A DNA stretch of 64,000 nt from assembly GCF_032854445.1 (NCBI RefSeq), contig NC_088302.1, positions 40,616,191 to 40,680,190 on the forward strand, written 5' to 3'. The first letter of the stretch is position 1. Each line of letters opens with the position of its first letter. The translations under genes and the position numbers were made by a program. Positions 49,201 to 61,786 of the stretch are shown one piece after another. The notes beneath the pieces were generated by a model. That model made no database searches. It had not been told where the DNA came from and worked only from the letters and a program-made list of their open reading frames with translations. This DNA is from Liolophura sinensis (taxonomy: Eukaryota > Mollusca > Polyplacophora > Chitonida > Chitonidae).

Positions 49201-51790
49201 CAGCGTTACTGTCTGAAAGAACTGTTTCCGGTGAGAACTTTACATGCCATGCTGCTTGATCAAAGGGCCAAATTCGACATTCGCCAGTTAAACATTGGGC
49301 GTTCTCAGACGATAATTTCAACACCCTTCTTCAAAACATTCATTCGCTGAAAAACCAATTTCGTACAAAGAAATTTACTAGTATTCATTTTACCAAAACG
49401 TAAAATAAATACTCATGCATTTCGATAACCATTTATTTTCGTTTTACACCCTGTTCCATCAGAATACATATATAACATCAGGTTGAAATCATCACGGTAT
49501 TTGCATATACCTAGTGATTCCTCGTCGTCATATGACTGAAAAACTGTTACGTACAGACATTCTGTTCTGAAGCAGGCGGTCGCCATCGGCGAAGAAGAAA
49601 TCCTCGCCTTTCAGACTCCTTCATTTTCATATGTGTATGGTGAATAGCCTCTATACCCATGTATATATCTTATAGACGCTCGTAACAAGCCATGGTTCGA
49701 GCCCATGTGTCTGACATCGGAGGTATACCCACATCATTTAAGAATGTAACTTAGCCATTGTACAAGCCATTGTGATGTCTGAAGTCCACAGTTAACTATT
49801 TATCCCGAAGGAATAGCCAGTGATCTTAACAATCCAGACGTGTCTTGTGTCGGCGCCATCAAAGAGTACAAGAATGAAAGCGGCCACTGATAGTCTTGGT
49901 TCTCACAATTACACACAGAAAATTGTAAAAGAGGAATAATTAAGCTCCATTTCCGGCGACATTGCACCCCGAGGTGAGAATCTTATCGCCATACTGGAAT
50001 AACAGATCAGAGTTGTGAAAACAGGTGAAACAGGTGTGTGCTTCCAATCCGACAAGAATTTCTCCGAAACGGTGTAAAAATACAATGTAAAAATCGCTGG
50101 AAACACTCAAATAATTTGGCCCATTCCAGCACCTATGGTCATGCCTTTAGAAAGCTTTTCGCACGGTTTATACGAAGTTGTAGGACGATCATTAAAGTTC
50201 GTTTGAGGTTTAAATCACACTAAAAGAAATATTGTACATCTGTGTTAGCTAGGAGTCCACTCAATGGTATAATACTCAGTCCCCTTAGTAAGAGTGTAAG
50301 TCTGAGTGCAAACTCCTTTCAAAACATTTTTTTGCGGGTTTAGGCTACACCGAAGATAAAAAAATCCGGAAATGGAATAAAAAATAAAAGTTCAAATCTG
50401 CTTCAACAGGAGTAGCCCACATTTTCCACAACTTAGATGATCTTCAATTTTTATTTTTATTTTTGTACCCTCCTCCGATATCGAGAAAGGATTTGTTCTG
50501 CCCGTAAAACAACAATTTAAGTTGTTGTTTTCTTATGCTATTTTCAGACCGATCATTAAACTCCGTTTGAATAGAAGGAAATAAAAAATGGTGTGCGAGG
50601 TTGTTACTAGGAGTCAGCCTTTTCTTACAGCGTGTGAGATATGGGTGGAGATATGTCGCTGGGTGTAACACTCTTCTGGGTGATACAGGCATGACCAAGT
50701 CTACGGCGGGCTTCCTTCGATCTCAATGAGCCACTGCTACACCTCATGAACTAGGTCATTTGATCTGCCCTATCGATCTACATGGCTTTGGCGCAGGACT
50801 CCTGTGAGGCGGAGAATGGTTCTTGTTCCACAAGTACCCTCGGGATTCCCGTGATCGTGGGGAACTAACAGACCGTTTCTCGTCTCCTTGTAGGAAAAAA
50901 TGAAAAAGACGAATGAGAGCTCAATGTAAGGCGCACTTCCGTTGTATAGCGACATAGCCGGAGAACTCAGCTCTGGCTAAGTGGCTACAGCGTCGATGTT
51001 ACAGGCTCAGGAACAAACTAAGCTTAATCCTCAGTTAGGGGTGGTACCAGGCTGCACAACCACTAGACGTTTGTCGTCTAATAACTCGGACACAAGAGCT
51101 AATTAACTATAGTCCATTTCTTTTAACCTGTCGCCTATATTCACCTCTGTAAAACCAGTCATACACACTGTCACGTAATTGGTCTAAAATCCGTTTCCAC
51201 TAAGTATAGTTTTACAAATTCCCCTTGTCCAACAGTGCAGGACCCTGCGGTGTATGTTCTGATGTTATCCTTGGGAAACAGTTAACTCGTTCACACTGTC
51301 AGATTATTCAAATCCCAGATTATATAAGACGACCACACACGCACCCATAGCGAGTGACACATGTCACCACAAGCTCTACACATTGGAAGTCCATATTATT
51401 GCAAGAAAAATGCAATAATTAAAAAAACAAAAACAAAAATCTTCGTAATTTATAATGTTATACTCCATAAGCTTGTTTAGGTTTCGAAACCGTAGTGCTT
51501 CTAGTGACATCATAATTATTAAAACACAAGTTCAATGCTGGATGATACGCAGTTCCCATTATGTTTTGAAGAAGAGAGACACCAGTCACCTAAATTGAGA
51601 TCGATTTTACTCTGAAACCTGTTCCAGAGACTGCCATGTTTAAAATTGTTTTCAAGTTTAGTATAATATAACCTTCATACATTAAATCTATTTTATTTTT
51701 TTTCAGCTATATGACCTCTCGACAATATGGCTTCAGAGTTCGATGTGAGGAAGTTCGGTTATGAAAAGCAACTTAATCCATTCGCTGGGC
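46286..51790. other. no gene recognised; two faint direct repeats
   Basis: No supported gene in 5.5 kb. Direct repeats: about 47420-47500 and 48375-48450 share 'TTAATAACTTGACCACAA' and 'TGAATGTTTATGT'-like sequence. 50185-50265 and 50548-50622 share 'CGATCATTAAA', 'CGTTTGA' and 'TAGGAGTC' in order. Their origin is unknown. Confidence 0.5.
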
Positions 51791-51792
51791 AG

Positions 51793-51836
51793 GGGTGTTT
51801 GCTATAACCGCGTGGAATGCGGTTATAGCAATACCC
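51793..51836. other. perfect hairpin, 13-bp stem and 7-base loop
   Basis: 'TTGCTATAACCGC' at 51799-51811 pairs perfectly with 'GCGGTTATAGCAA' at 51819-51831 across the loop 'GTGGAAT'. Pairing extends outward with a bulge (GGGT... / ...ACCC). A related segment ('GTGGTTATACGCATTCCAC') lies near 52196. It may be the end or core of a MITE; a structured RNA is possible but unsupported. Confidence 0.85.
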
Positions 51837-52050
51837 ATTGTCCATCACGCCACTTGTGTATGAATGTTTATGACGTCACCCGAGCTCTCTGTGGTCAAAA
51901 CAAGCTTATGACGCTTAACACTTTGATTTAGAAGAAGTGTTCTAACTACAGTTTCCTTGTAATAACATGGACGTTCAGCACTTGCGGTGTTACGTATCAC
52001 AATAATGACAGGCAACTTTAGTTGCAAGTGTGATTGATTGCACACAATGA

Positions 52051-52146
52051 GTACGTTGTACTCAAGAATATCACACTTAAACGACAGCGGTCAGTATTGT
52101 GGTGGAAGGAAACCGGGGAAACCGGTGATCAGGGGCTCTTGGGGGA
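52051..52146 (-). mobile_element. V-SINE fragment, internally deleted
   Basis: 'TTGTACTCAAGAATATCACA', 'ACGACAGCGGTCAGTATTGT' and 'GGAAACCGGGG' match the reverse-complemented 3' part, joined to 'GGGGCTCTTGGGG', likely from the head region. Confidence 0.7.
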
Positions 52147-52309
52147 TAGCTCAATCAATCTATCCTCATTATAGCTATACCAAAGACTGCAAAATGGTGG
52201 TTATACGCATTCCACAAACCTTCATCACATTCAGAATTATGAAGCGTTAAATTTAAAGCAAAGCCACAATGAACTAATTCTAGGGTTTATCACAAATGCA
52301 CCATTATAG

Positions 52310-53172
52310 TCAGACTGGCGGCCAACGTCTGCACCATCAGACTGACGACAAATATCTGCACCATCGGACCGACGACAAACGTCTGCACCATCGGGACTGA
52401 CCACAATGGCTTGCACCATCGGGACTGGCCACAAACGTCTGCACCATCGGGACTGACCACAGACGCATGCACCATTGGGACTGGCCACCAAACGCCTGCA
52501 CCATCGGGACTGACCACAAAGGTATGCACTATCGGGACTGGCCACAAACGTCTGCACCATCGGGACTGGACACAAAAGTCTGCACCATCGGGACTGGCCA
52601 CAAACGTCTGCACCATCGGGACTGGCCACAAACGTCTGCACCATCGGGACTGGCCACAAACGTCTGCACCATCGGGACTGACCACAAACGCATGCACCAT
52701 TGGGACTGGCCACCAAACGCCTGCACCATCGGACTGACCACAAAGGTATGCACTATCGGGACTAGCCACAAACGTCTGCACCATCGGGACTGGCCACAAA
52801 CGTCTGCACCATCGGGACTGGCCACAATGGCTTGCACCATCGGGACTGGCCACAAACGCATGCACCATCGGGACTGGCCACAAACGTCTGCACCATCGGG
52901 ACTAGCCACAAACGTCTGCACCATCGGGACTGGCCACAAACGTCTGCACTATCGGGACTGGCCACAAACGTCTGCACCATCGGGACTGGCCACAATGGCT
53001 TGCACCATCGGGACTGGCCACAAACGTCTGCACCATCGGGACTGGCCACGAACGTCTGCACTATCGGGACTGGCCACAAACGCCTGCACCATCGGGACTG
53101 GCCACAAACGTCTGCACCATCGGGACTGGCCACAAACGTCTGCACCATCGGGACTGGCCACAAACGTCTGCA
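52310..53172. repeat. 28-bp minisatellite, about 30 units, open in several frames
   Basis: The unit is close to 'CTGCACCATCGGGACTGGCC' plus 'ACAAACGT' (28 bp). Edge units are diverged and central ones near-identical. Variant units recur in sets: a run with 'cgcatgcaccattggg' then 'ccaaacgcctg' then 'aaaggtatgcacta' occurs from about 52456 and again from 52681 (about eight units apart). The 'AATGGCTTG' variant occurs near 52405, 52825 and 52993. Because 28 is not a multiple of three and the unit has few stops, long frames (up to 237 codons) appear on both strands. They are artefacts. Confidence 0.95.
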
Positions 53173-53332
53173 TATTCTGACTGGGAGGTATGAGTATAAG
53201 TTTTAAATAATATTCGGTATTGCTGTTGGCCATAGCCACTATGTTATGTAAATATGTGTGATGCTGTACCTCCCATACACCCTGTACTCCCACCCTGAGT
53301 GGTTGGAGTGTGTAAATTAATGAAATAAATAG

Positions 53333-53440
53333 CCAAAAACATCTGCACCATCCAACTGACCTCAAACAACTACACCACGGGACTGACCACAAATGCATAC
53401 ACCATCAGACTGACCACAAACGGCTGCACAATCGGACTGA
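53333..53440. repeat. diverged outlying units of the 28-bp minisatellite
   Basis: 'ATCTGCACCATCCAACTGAC', 'CACGGGACTGACCACAAATG' and 'ACCATCAGACTGACCACAAA' are degenerate units separated from the main array by about 160 bp of unrelated sequence. Confidence 0.8.
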
Positions 53441-53574
53441 TTTGTCACGGTAAGAAAGTCCATTACTGGAGCCAATTCTCATGGTTATGCCTCGGGCATT
53501 TAGATGTAAATAAATATATAATACTGTGATGTAAATCTTTAATACTGTGGTTTTAGCAAGTTATTTGTCAAATT

Positions 53575-53745
53575 ATGACATGAGATATCATGTGTCTATT
53601 TTCTCTAACACTATGATTCGTTATCATGTCTCCCTATTTTCTCTCACATTATGACCCGATACCATGTCTCCCTATTTTTTCTCACATTGTGACTCGATAT
53701 CATGTCTTCTCTTTGTTCTCTTACGTTATGACTCGCTACTAAATC
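53575..53745. repeat. about 38-bp tandem repeat, four diverged copies
   Basis: 'TATCATGTCTCCCTATTTTC' followed by 'TCTCACATTATGACCCGA'-like sequence recurs every 36-39 bp (starts near 53588, 53624, 53662 and 53700). Weaker traces may continue to about 54050. The pyrimidine-rich unit is unrelated to the 28-bp array. Confidence 0.75.
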
Positions 53746-54074
53746 TCCTGTGTTGTAATTCTCAGTGCGTTGTGCTGTGTCTCTCGTGTACGCTGTCTTC
53801 TATTGCGATTCCCAGTGTCTTGTCTTTTTCACTCTGGCCCCCATCACTGTCCTGTCACTGGGTCCTATCTTTAGCAGGTGCTTTCGCTTTCGCTAATACT
53901 ATCTCATCTTTCATACCGTAGTTTTAATAGTGGTGTCTATCGAACAATTGCTCTCATTATATATAATCAATTCATGGCTTTTACTGTAACACGAATACAA
54001 TGCCCTGTGTTTCACACTGTAAGCCTCAGCATCGTATCTTATTTGTGACAATGTTGCGTCTCTAAAAATATTAA

Positions 54075-54208
54075 GGGGGGACTGTGGCCTTGGGGGTTAG
54101 CACGCCAGCGCGGCGAAATGACCCAGAAGCCTCTCATCAATGTGGTCATTGTGAGTTCATGTTGGCTTCCTCTTCGGCCGTACATGGTAAGGTCTGTCAG
54201 CAACCTAC
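54075..54208 (+). mobile_element. V-SINE head and body fragment, 3'-truncated
   Basis: Head 'GGGGGACTGTGGCCTTGGGG', then 'GGCGAAATGACCCAGAAGCC', 'CATCAATGTGGTCATTGTGA' and 'GGTCTGTCAGCAACCTAC'. The V-domain and 3' end are absent. Confidence 0.82.
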
Positions 54209-55510
54209 AAATTGTAGTACAGCTAGTACAGCTCCCATATGTAATGTGGCTCTCACAACTCGGCTTAACAGGCGCGTTAAACAGTTCAATATGACATGCC
54301 CTACGGCATTCCTTTCTTAGACAATACAAATATAAGGATCTCATGTTATTGTTGACAGAGTATATCAGTGACTAAATACTATATACATTAAACTATAATG
54401 AATTGTCAGTGTGTTGGATTGTTCTACATAAAGTCTTGTATGAGTAGGTCAGTTGGAATAGTGTTAAATACGAATGGGCCCCATGGCGATTCTAGCGTGT
54501 CGGGTGGCCAATGGCTAGTCACCGGCTATGAGCTGCTAATCAATGGCGAATTATTCGGAAACGCTGACAGCCACGTCGCGTCTCTATGAATAAATAATTG
54601 CTACTCACATAAGTGGAGTGAGGGGACACTGACCGTACGGATTCCAGTGTATGATAGTTGCTTTGTCCGGCAGTTTCCTTTAGCAATGGAGGACAAGCCT
54701 GGCAGAGATACTACGTGATCCTCCTCACAGGGACGGTCGGGGGGATTTCCTGTGGACTGGCTAGTCTTCTAGCTATCTTCGGACCACGATTTGTTGCCGT
54801 GACAGTCAAGCAATCAGTCATATGCAATCAATCTTCCTAATAGTTAACCATCTATAGCATTTAGTCACACGGTCAAACAGTATATATCGATCAATAATAA
54901 CGTTTCATACCGTACAGGAATCAAGCTTTTTAAATTCGTTATTATCATCCCCGGGGGCGAGAGAACCATCCGGAGAGTCCCTGTTAGCCGGATTACAACC
55001 GGAAGTCACACAACACTACGGTTTTACGGACTTCTTGCTCTTCCACTCGAATTGTTATGCGAGGTCTTTTCGGTTCGGGTTACAGATTAGATGCGAACAG
55101 TGGATATAATACATTTAATAGTGCAATTCAATGTATTAGTGTCATGCGCCATACAATTAAATGCTTACGATATGAACTGTTACGTCTGTGCTATGTTTTG
55201 TTGTTTATTCTGTTGGCTGATGGAATTCAAACTCGCCTTCTTCAAAATGCAATGCATTTCGATGAGCTAACAATTGGAAGGCTCCAATTCCATTATGGTC
55301 CATAGAGATGTTTTCTTTTCCTAAAGTAAACCGTGGGTTAGTCAGACTACCAGGACGTTAAACGTGATTTGATTCACAACTTTAACTTTCAAAGAATTTG
55401 CACCGATATTTATCTGAAACATTTACATAGTGATCAATAAACATATTTATTTGGGTTTCTAGTGAATTTATTGTTGCGATCAATAACTTTAGCCTTGTCT
55501 TAATATAGAT
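54209..55510. other. no gene recognised
   Basis: Small frames at 54398-54589, 54658-54840 and 55057-55305 have no recognisable family and no linked splice sites. Confidence 0.5.
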
Positions 55511-55609
55511 TTATTCATTTATTTTGGTGTTTTTAACCGTACTCAAGAATATTTCACTTATACGACGGCGGCCAGCATTATGCTGGGAGGAAAATGGGCT
55601 GAGCCCGGA
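55511..55609 (-). mobile_element. V-SINE 3' fragment
   Basis: 'CCGTACTCAAGAATATTTCA', 'CTTATACGACGGCGGCCAGC' and 'GGCTGAGCCCGG' match the reverse-complemented 3' part. The head is missing. Confidence 0.88.
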
Positions 55610-55654
55610 AATACAGATTATAAATATAGATTAACGAATGTATTTAACCATCAT

Positions 55655-55790
55655 TTAAGTCCACATTGAGATATCTGATGATGTAGGTTTTCTTGTATCG
55701 CCCCCCCCCCCCTGCACATATTTTCATCGAGTCCACATTGAGACATCTGATTATGTAGGTTTTCTTGAATCACCATTATTTCATTGATTC
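55655..55790. repeat. two-copy direct repeat of about 71 bp with C-run
   Basis: 'GTCCACATTGAGATATCTGA' to 'GTAGGTTTTCTTG.ATC' occurs near 55660 and again near 55731. A run of about 12 C separates them. Confidence 0.8.
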
Positions 55791-58700
55791 GTTGGTGAAA
55801 TTCCAGAAAGCTAATCCTTTGTTTTCTTCAATCAAATCGTACTCTGTTTTGTGTCCTACTTCACACTCAGCTATATTTCTAAGGGCTATTAATGGCTGTG
55901 GAGTTTGGAGCCTGGATGTCGTGTGCGTCGTATGAGAGTGAACACTAGGGTGATCCCACGCTATTACAGTCGGCAGCAGAATGCGTCGAATCGATCATCA
56001 TCCGTATGATTATTGCCTATCGCTTCTGATAACACGCCATCACTTTGAGGAGTCAGTAAAGACAAATGCCACTTGATATTTTCACGATAAAAGGCGCTAG
56101 TGCTCGGCTGAGCAGTACGAATGTGGGAAACTCGGATAACTGGAGATTTGTCCAATTGTTGAGGGGTTTCTATACGACCCTCTCCGTTCCTATGGCAACG
56201 AAGGAGTCGCCACACCCGCTTTTCGCGAGCTTTCCTGTCAAATTGTCACTGACGTTATAATGGCTGCCACCCTTGATCATGTCACGTGATCTGATTTCTT
56301 AGGAATTTTGTACCGGTTGTTTGGTGTGGTTCTATAACGAGCTGATGGTGTCCTCGGCAGATCATATGGGTTGTATTGAGGTAGAAAATGTAATGGGATA
56401 GATCAATGTCAAAACTCGCCTAAATAACAAAGAGCTGATCAATATATCAAAGCCGGTCTCCGCTGTGTTGCCGGCTGTTGTGCGCTCAACAGCAAATGTC
56501 AAACCTTCCTAGGCAATGATCGCGTCTTAATTGACAACAACAACAACAAAAAATGAAGATCTCTCTTATTATGGGAAATTAATACTGCTCATAACAGTGC
56601 CATAACTAGCGGTATCTTGGTTCTCGGCAATACTTTCCCTCATCAATCAAGAGGCCGCCACGAGCACAACAGCACTAGATCTTTTCATTTTTTTATGACG
56701 GTAATGTAGGAATTACGCACCAAAATTCGTTAAGATTTCATTGATTGATGGACTGGGAATACCTCACATGATTGAGTCTCTGACGCTTAAAGGCATCGGG
56801 AATAGAGCGATTCACATGCAGACAAAGTACCAATACAGCTAGCTGGGATGTCAAATAAATGAACTGACAGTTTGTGATTAACAGAATGGAGTGATGCTGT
56901 GGTTACTTTGAACTTTTAGTAAGGAATTAATAACAAGAAATCTGCAAAAATATCCTTTTAATATGTATGGAACTGACAATCGAAATGAGATAGTTGTTTC
57001 GTTTTATCTTACAAGTTGATCTAAATTGGCACATATGAACCGAGATGAATTAATGAGCCTCCACAGGCAACTCCACAGAATGGCTATAGGTCTCTAGTCC
57101 AGACTGGAGCCCAAATTGAAGATGTGCTTATGAGATGAACAATCACAATGGAAAACGCACAAAAATCCCTATGATTTGCATCGTCATCTTGGCTAATATA
57201 CAAAATCTACACAGGAAAGACAGGTATATAGTCATTGATGGAGGAAATAAATGTCCCTTAACGTCAAATATTCGACGTCAAGTCTACATACTGCCTAAGA
57301 CAGTTCCACACCCAATCAGGGTGGCTGGACCGGCTCGCCATACTGTAACAGTGAACACGTAAGTCCAATAACGGGTGAGATTCCCTAAGGTTATGCACTG
57401 TGCATTAAGTGGTCTTCTCTGAGACAGTTGGCTACAGACTGGACAGCTCCTAGTCAATAGACACCATCAGGTTGTCAGATACGATACAAGTTTCATCGTT
57501 GATTGAGAAAACGCCTGTCGACTCGTAACGTAGACCGCGCTGAAATGATGTCAAACAGGAACACAATTAAAACAGCTGATGAGGACATTGGCGGTTTGGC
57601 GGGCTACACGTATGGATTTCTGTTCGTCGGACGGCAGGGAACTCCATGACACATTAAGATAGCCCCGACGATAACATAACCTCCTTCTGTATCCACAGCG
57701 CACTCAGTCGATGGCCAAGATGTAGATTTACATGAGTGGGAGAATAAGCCCGTCTCTTCGGGAATCCCCAGGCTGATTATGACCGACATTGGAGGCAATA
57801 TCCGTCTGGATCGCAAACAATAATCGGAGCGATCAAACTGAGGGGAAACGCCGCGGCACGCCATCCATGGGAGGTACTCACAATAGCCACTCGCCACTAA
57901 CTGTTGGTCTTGTCAGGGAAGGGCTGGGACGAGTGAGACCCAGACAGTTCAGGTACACTGAAGACGGAAACAACATTTATTTAGTTTGAAGATAAAATTA
58001 AAATCACGGTTTTGTTGTTATGCGATTCTCTCCCAAGTGATAAGAACTCATGGTGTCACAGTGACCTGGCAAGATTCGAAGAAAACTTTGTAATCAAAGC
58101 GTGGAGAAAAAGTAGCAATTTTTCAGCACGAGGATATTGTGAGGAGCGGGTAACCTTCCACGTGTAAAGCAAGTCAGGCTCGAGATCAGTAGTACATTGG
58201 TCTTTTTCTCATATTTAAGTCGTCTTCCATGTACGTGCAAAGCAGTTACGTAATAAATATATTAAAAAAAGAGAACAAGTTCATACCTTAGGTAGTAAAA
58301 TATTTCCTAACACAACAGAGGGAAGTTTCAAGAGTTTGCAGCACACCATTCTATATGGCTACGGTAAGTTAGAACAAGATGACCGATGTTACACATTCAC
58401 AGTGAAAACGACCGACAAACAACTGTACGGATCCACTGAGGCCTGTTCCTGTAAAGTGTGTTAATAGTCCTATATCCCAATATATTGTCTAAAATCCTTT
58501 ACTCCTGTGTAGAGTTCTTTGCCTCTACAATATTTTGCTCCTATGTAAGGTCTATAATCCTTTGTTACTATATAAAGTTTACATACACATTCAAGGTAAA
58601 CATCCTTTAGCTTCCAATCGTTTTCGCACGAAGTTCTCTCCATTCACAATGTTCCTTTTGTTCTCCATTGCTGGTATGCATGAATCCGACGACATCTGTA

Positions 58701-60167
58701 TATACAAACTTCCATCAGGTGACTTCACACCACAGATCCAAGCTCATTCACAAAAAGGCGGTTAAATTAACACTACTGTGTTTGGAGATTGGGAATCTGA
58801 CAATTCACAATAAGAGCGTGTCAACGATGATAGCACCAGCAATAATATCAACTGTCGTATAAAATCTGCTAGAATCTACATCTGGGTATTAACCAACCAG
58901 CCATACATGTACAGTCGCGCAGAGATAAGGAATGTACACAGATGGGCGTTGGACCCATGCGTTTGAATACAGCGGAAGTCAGTTTTCATAAAGAACCGTC
59001 TTTTATCGGCCATTCAAGGCAAACAAAAATCAGCACGACGCGTTGGCAGTATTTCCTCCACATAACTCTCTCTTTTTTTTTTAAAAAAAGGACTGTCCCA
59101 AGTCGAATACAAATCTGAAAAAGAAAAACTTTAAGTTTAAAAATGTCATCGTAATAAACAGTAATTGATACTTTCCTTCTGTCAATAGTGTCAATATCAT
59201 GCAACATCTTATAGAAAATCAAACAGAAAAATGACAAATTTAATAAAGCAATTAAATGTCACAAATTATTAGAAATTGTCATGAATTTCCTCTGTCATTT
59301 AAAATTAAAACATAAAAAGAAATAGAAATAAAGAAAGAGTGTCAGTGTTTTGCAGAACTAACCATCAGTGACTGAGGACTTCGTCTTTGACACAGCATTT
59401 TCCATCAGAGGACATCTATAAGGCGATAGTGGTTCCAACAGTTAGTCTAAATACCGACTGTTTACTGAAATAGTGCAATAAAAACGAGTCAAAACAGCTG
59501 AAACAATATATCCATGAAATGTTCCTGTAAAATAGGACCCAGTAACTAGACGTAGCACGACTTGTCAAAGATTCATATTAAGAAAGGTCTTCGCGCAAAA
59601 ATGCAAGGACGACCGATTTGCTAACACTTAATCAAATTTTGTCGGATCGAATTTGCCAGATGTGGCTTTCTTTTGCAATGGCGGCGTAGCTTCTTGATTA
59701 GTGTTAATGCGTTTACCGAAACTTCTGACATAAGTAAGTGGATGGATATTAAAAGTGTAATGGCATCAGCCTCTTGGACAAGGTCATGAGTGTACAAGAG
59801 GATTAAGTGGTCAATCCTATAATGACATCCAATCGGTTTTGTCATGCTCTTATCGGTGAGCGTCATTCAGAGCTCAGACTGCCCGGCCACACCAAACTTC
59901 TCTGTCACCCCTGTCTCCTGGACATGTCTGAGCAGCCATGCTACCGGAACTTGTTTACCAATATTTTGCTGAAAGGAAGCGGACAAGACTCTAAATCCAT
60001 GTCTTTTTTGAACGACAATCCTTTTAGATTAGACAGACGGGAAGGTGAGTAAGATTAAACATAGGTTTGGGATAAGTTAGCTGCCAGGTCCGTTGGCCTC
60101 GTGACCTTATCACGCTAAAAGTGATCACGTACATTTAGGTGCGTCATTCTGTCCGGGTCGGGTGGAG
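55791..60167. other. no gene recognised
   Basis: No supported gene. The minus-strand frame 57604-57897 (97 codons) lies in slightly GC-richer DNA but matches no family I know. The plus-strand frame 59807-60052 is noted in the findings because it runs into a consensus donor. A poly(A)-like patch occurs at 59090. Confidence 0.45.
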
Positions 60168-60191
60168 GGCCTCTCGACCGTCGGGCAGGTC

Positions 60192-60356
60192 TTATTCCCT
60201 CAGACGGACCAACACATTAAATACATCTGACATCTCGTTATCAATGTCACGAGGGTCGATGGCGGCGAGCGATGCCAGTGGAACGCGGCTTAGGGACTCT
60301 TGCCTGACAAAGCTGTCGAGAAACGCCAAAATCAGCCTCTTTAGTATATCCAAGAG
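60192..60356 (-). CDS. unassigned exon-like open frame, possible C-terminal exon
   Basis: The minus strand is open for 54 codons between a stop at 60357-60359 and a stop at 60192-60194, with no ATG until near its end. The text looks protein-like: 'LLDILKRLILAFLDSFVRQ' (amphipathic), then 'SRVPLASLAAIDPRDID', ending 'FNVLVRLRE'. Possible AG acceptors lie after 'ACTAAAG' (phase 0, weak tract) or 'TTTCTCGACAG'. It lies downstream of the carbonic anhydrase-like exons on the same strand but does not resemble the usual C-terminus of that family. It may be a separate gene or chance. Confidence 0.25.
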   Translation of the reverse strand, partial: LLDILKRLILAFLDSFVRQESLSRVPLASLAAIDPRDIDNEMSDVFNVLVRLRE

Positions 60357-61786
60357 TTATCGAACTATATAACTCACGAAGTTTTGAGTATTTGTGTCAA
60401 ATGTGACTGCTATGTAAGTTATTAAGAGACAAGAGACAACGAATGTGGTAGACGCGTGTGTAGTTAAAGGCATCGTAAGAGTTATTGGAGGGGCAATTGG
60501 CATACAAGAATTATTTTTTATGTAATTTAGACCTTACCCAAATCACTCAGGAATGGGTAAGTATATATTAGTATATAAGTAAGTATGTGACTGTGAACGT
60601 TAACTGAGAAGAGCAACGGGCCATTAACATGGGTAAGAGCTAATTATTTCAGTGTTTTTACAGTGTTACAGGGAAGATTTTACAGTATAAGGTCTAAATA
60701 GAATTCTTCAACCTTTCTTTGTAGAAATGGTTTTGGGCCACTGTTGGAATTAGTCTCATTCTGTTCCTGTACAGAAGATCCGCCTCTTAGAAGAGGCTTT
60801 TTGCTGATCTTTTCGGAAACACTTCAAGCTGATAATTGAAATGTAAAAAAGAGGCTCTGGACGGCTAGGTGGACTAGGCAATAAACTAATCACTCTTGAC
60901 TTAGACGGAGGCAATGCCAGCAAGTCCGGCCCAATGTAAACTGCACGGCTCAGTGTTAACAATTCCACCTAGGCTCGTTTAAACAAGTCTTCTTTCTTTG
61001 GATCAGTAATTAACGTGGCCAATTTACAGAGGATCGCATAGTCGAGGTGCATCAGACTTAACAAACAACGGACTGCGTAGACACGGTCTCGTCTTAACGT
61101 CCCAAAGACAATTCAAGGCTTATCCTAATGATATTTCTGAACTGCCTGAACTAACCTTGAGGAAGAGCAATACCTTCTAATGACACGCAAGAACAGCAGC
61201 ATCTAAGCTGAAACCCAAAGAACTGTACAACTTACACCCGTTTGGTGATTTACAATGTCTGTTTGTATACAGCGAATATTCTTAATGGAAGGGGTGAATC
61301 GTTTCTATAAAGAGAGTTCACTGAGTCTTTCTTCACCGATTTGCCCTCAATGCATCGTGAACACCAGGGATCATTATTGGTTGCTTTGTTTGCAAATGAA
61401 CTGGCGCAATACCGCAGTAACAACAGCCTGACAACATACTATGGATTTTCGTGGTTGCCTTACCTTCAAAAGATATATTCCGGCTCATACTGCAGCCACG
61501 TCTCTGGTAGAACACAAACAATTGACAAGTTAACGCTCCAATCATTACATGGTTGAAACAACAACGACACTGTTTACATAAGGCCACTTTATTTATGGTT
61601 GCAGTACAATGAAGTGAAGTGTATTGGTAATCGTTAAGGGCTGCGGCCATCTAGAAGACACAATGTATTAAAGTAGCAGTCTTTCGCAAATTTAAGGTTT
61701 TAAACAATAATTACCAAACAAACGAATAGACAAACTCTGTAAACTGCACAAGCTTCTGTAACTAAAACCATCATCCACATACTTAC
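60357..61786. other. downstream of the CA-like exons; last exon not located
   Basis: This is where the final exon of the CA10-like gene would be expected. A phase-0-compatible frame opens after 'GTGTCTTCTAG' at 61650 (105 codons to 61333), but its content is cysteine-rich and unlike the family. No convincing candidate was found. Confidence 0.4.

Noticed and set aside
52237-53206. Several overlapping frames of 100-237 codons on both strands
   Set aside because: All are readings of the 28-bp minisatellite, whose unit contains few stops. The frames cycle through the same 28-residue period and lack gene structure.
60680-60760. Short terminal exon after 'CTAATTCCAACAG' encoding 'AQNHFYKERLKNSI'
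   Set aside because: The acceptor looks usable, but the phase does not match the phase-0 end of the previous exon and the peptide is too short to judge.
61333-61650. Last exon of the CA10-like gene
   Set aside because: It follows an AG in the right phase, but the 105-codon text is cysteine-rich and unlike the family's short C-terminus. Kept only as an unproven possibility.
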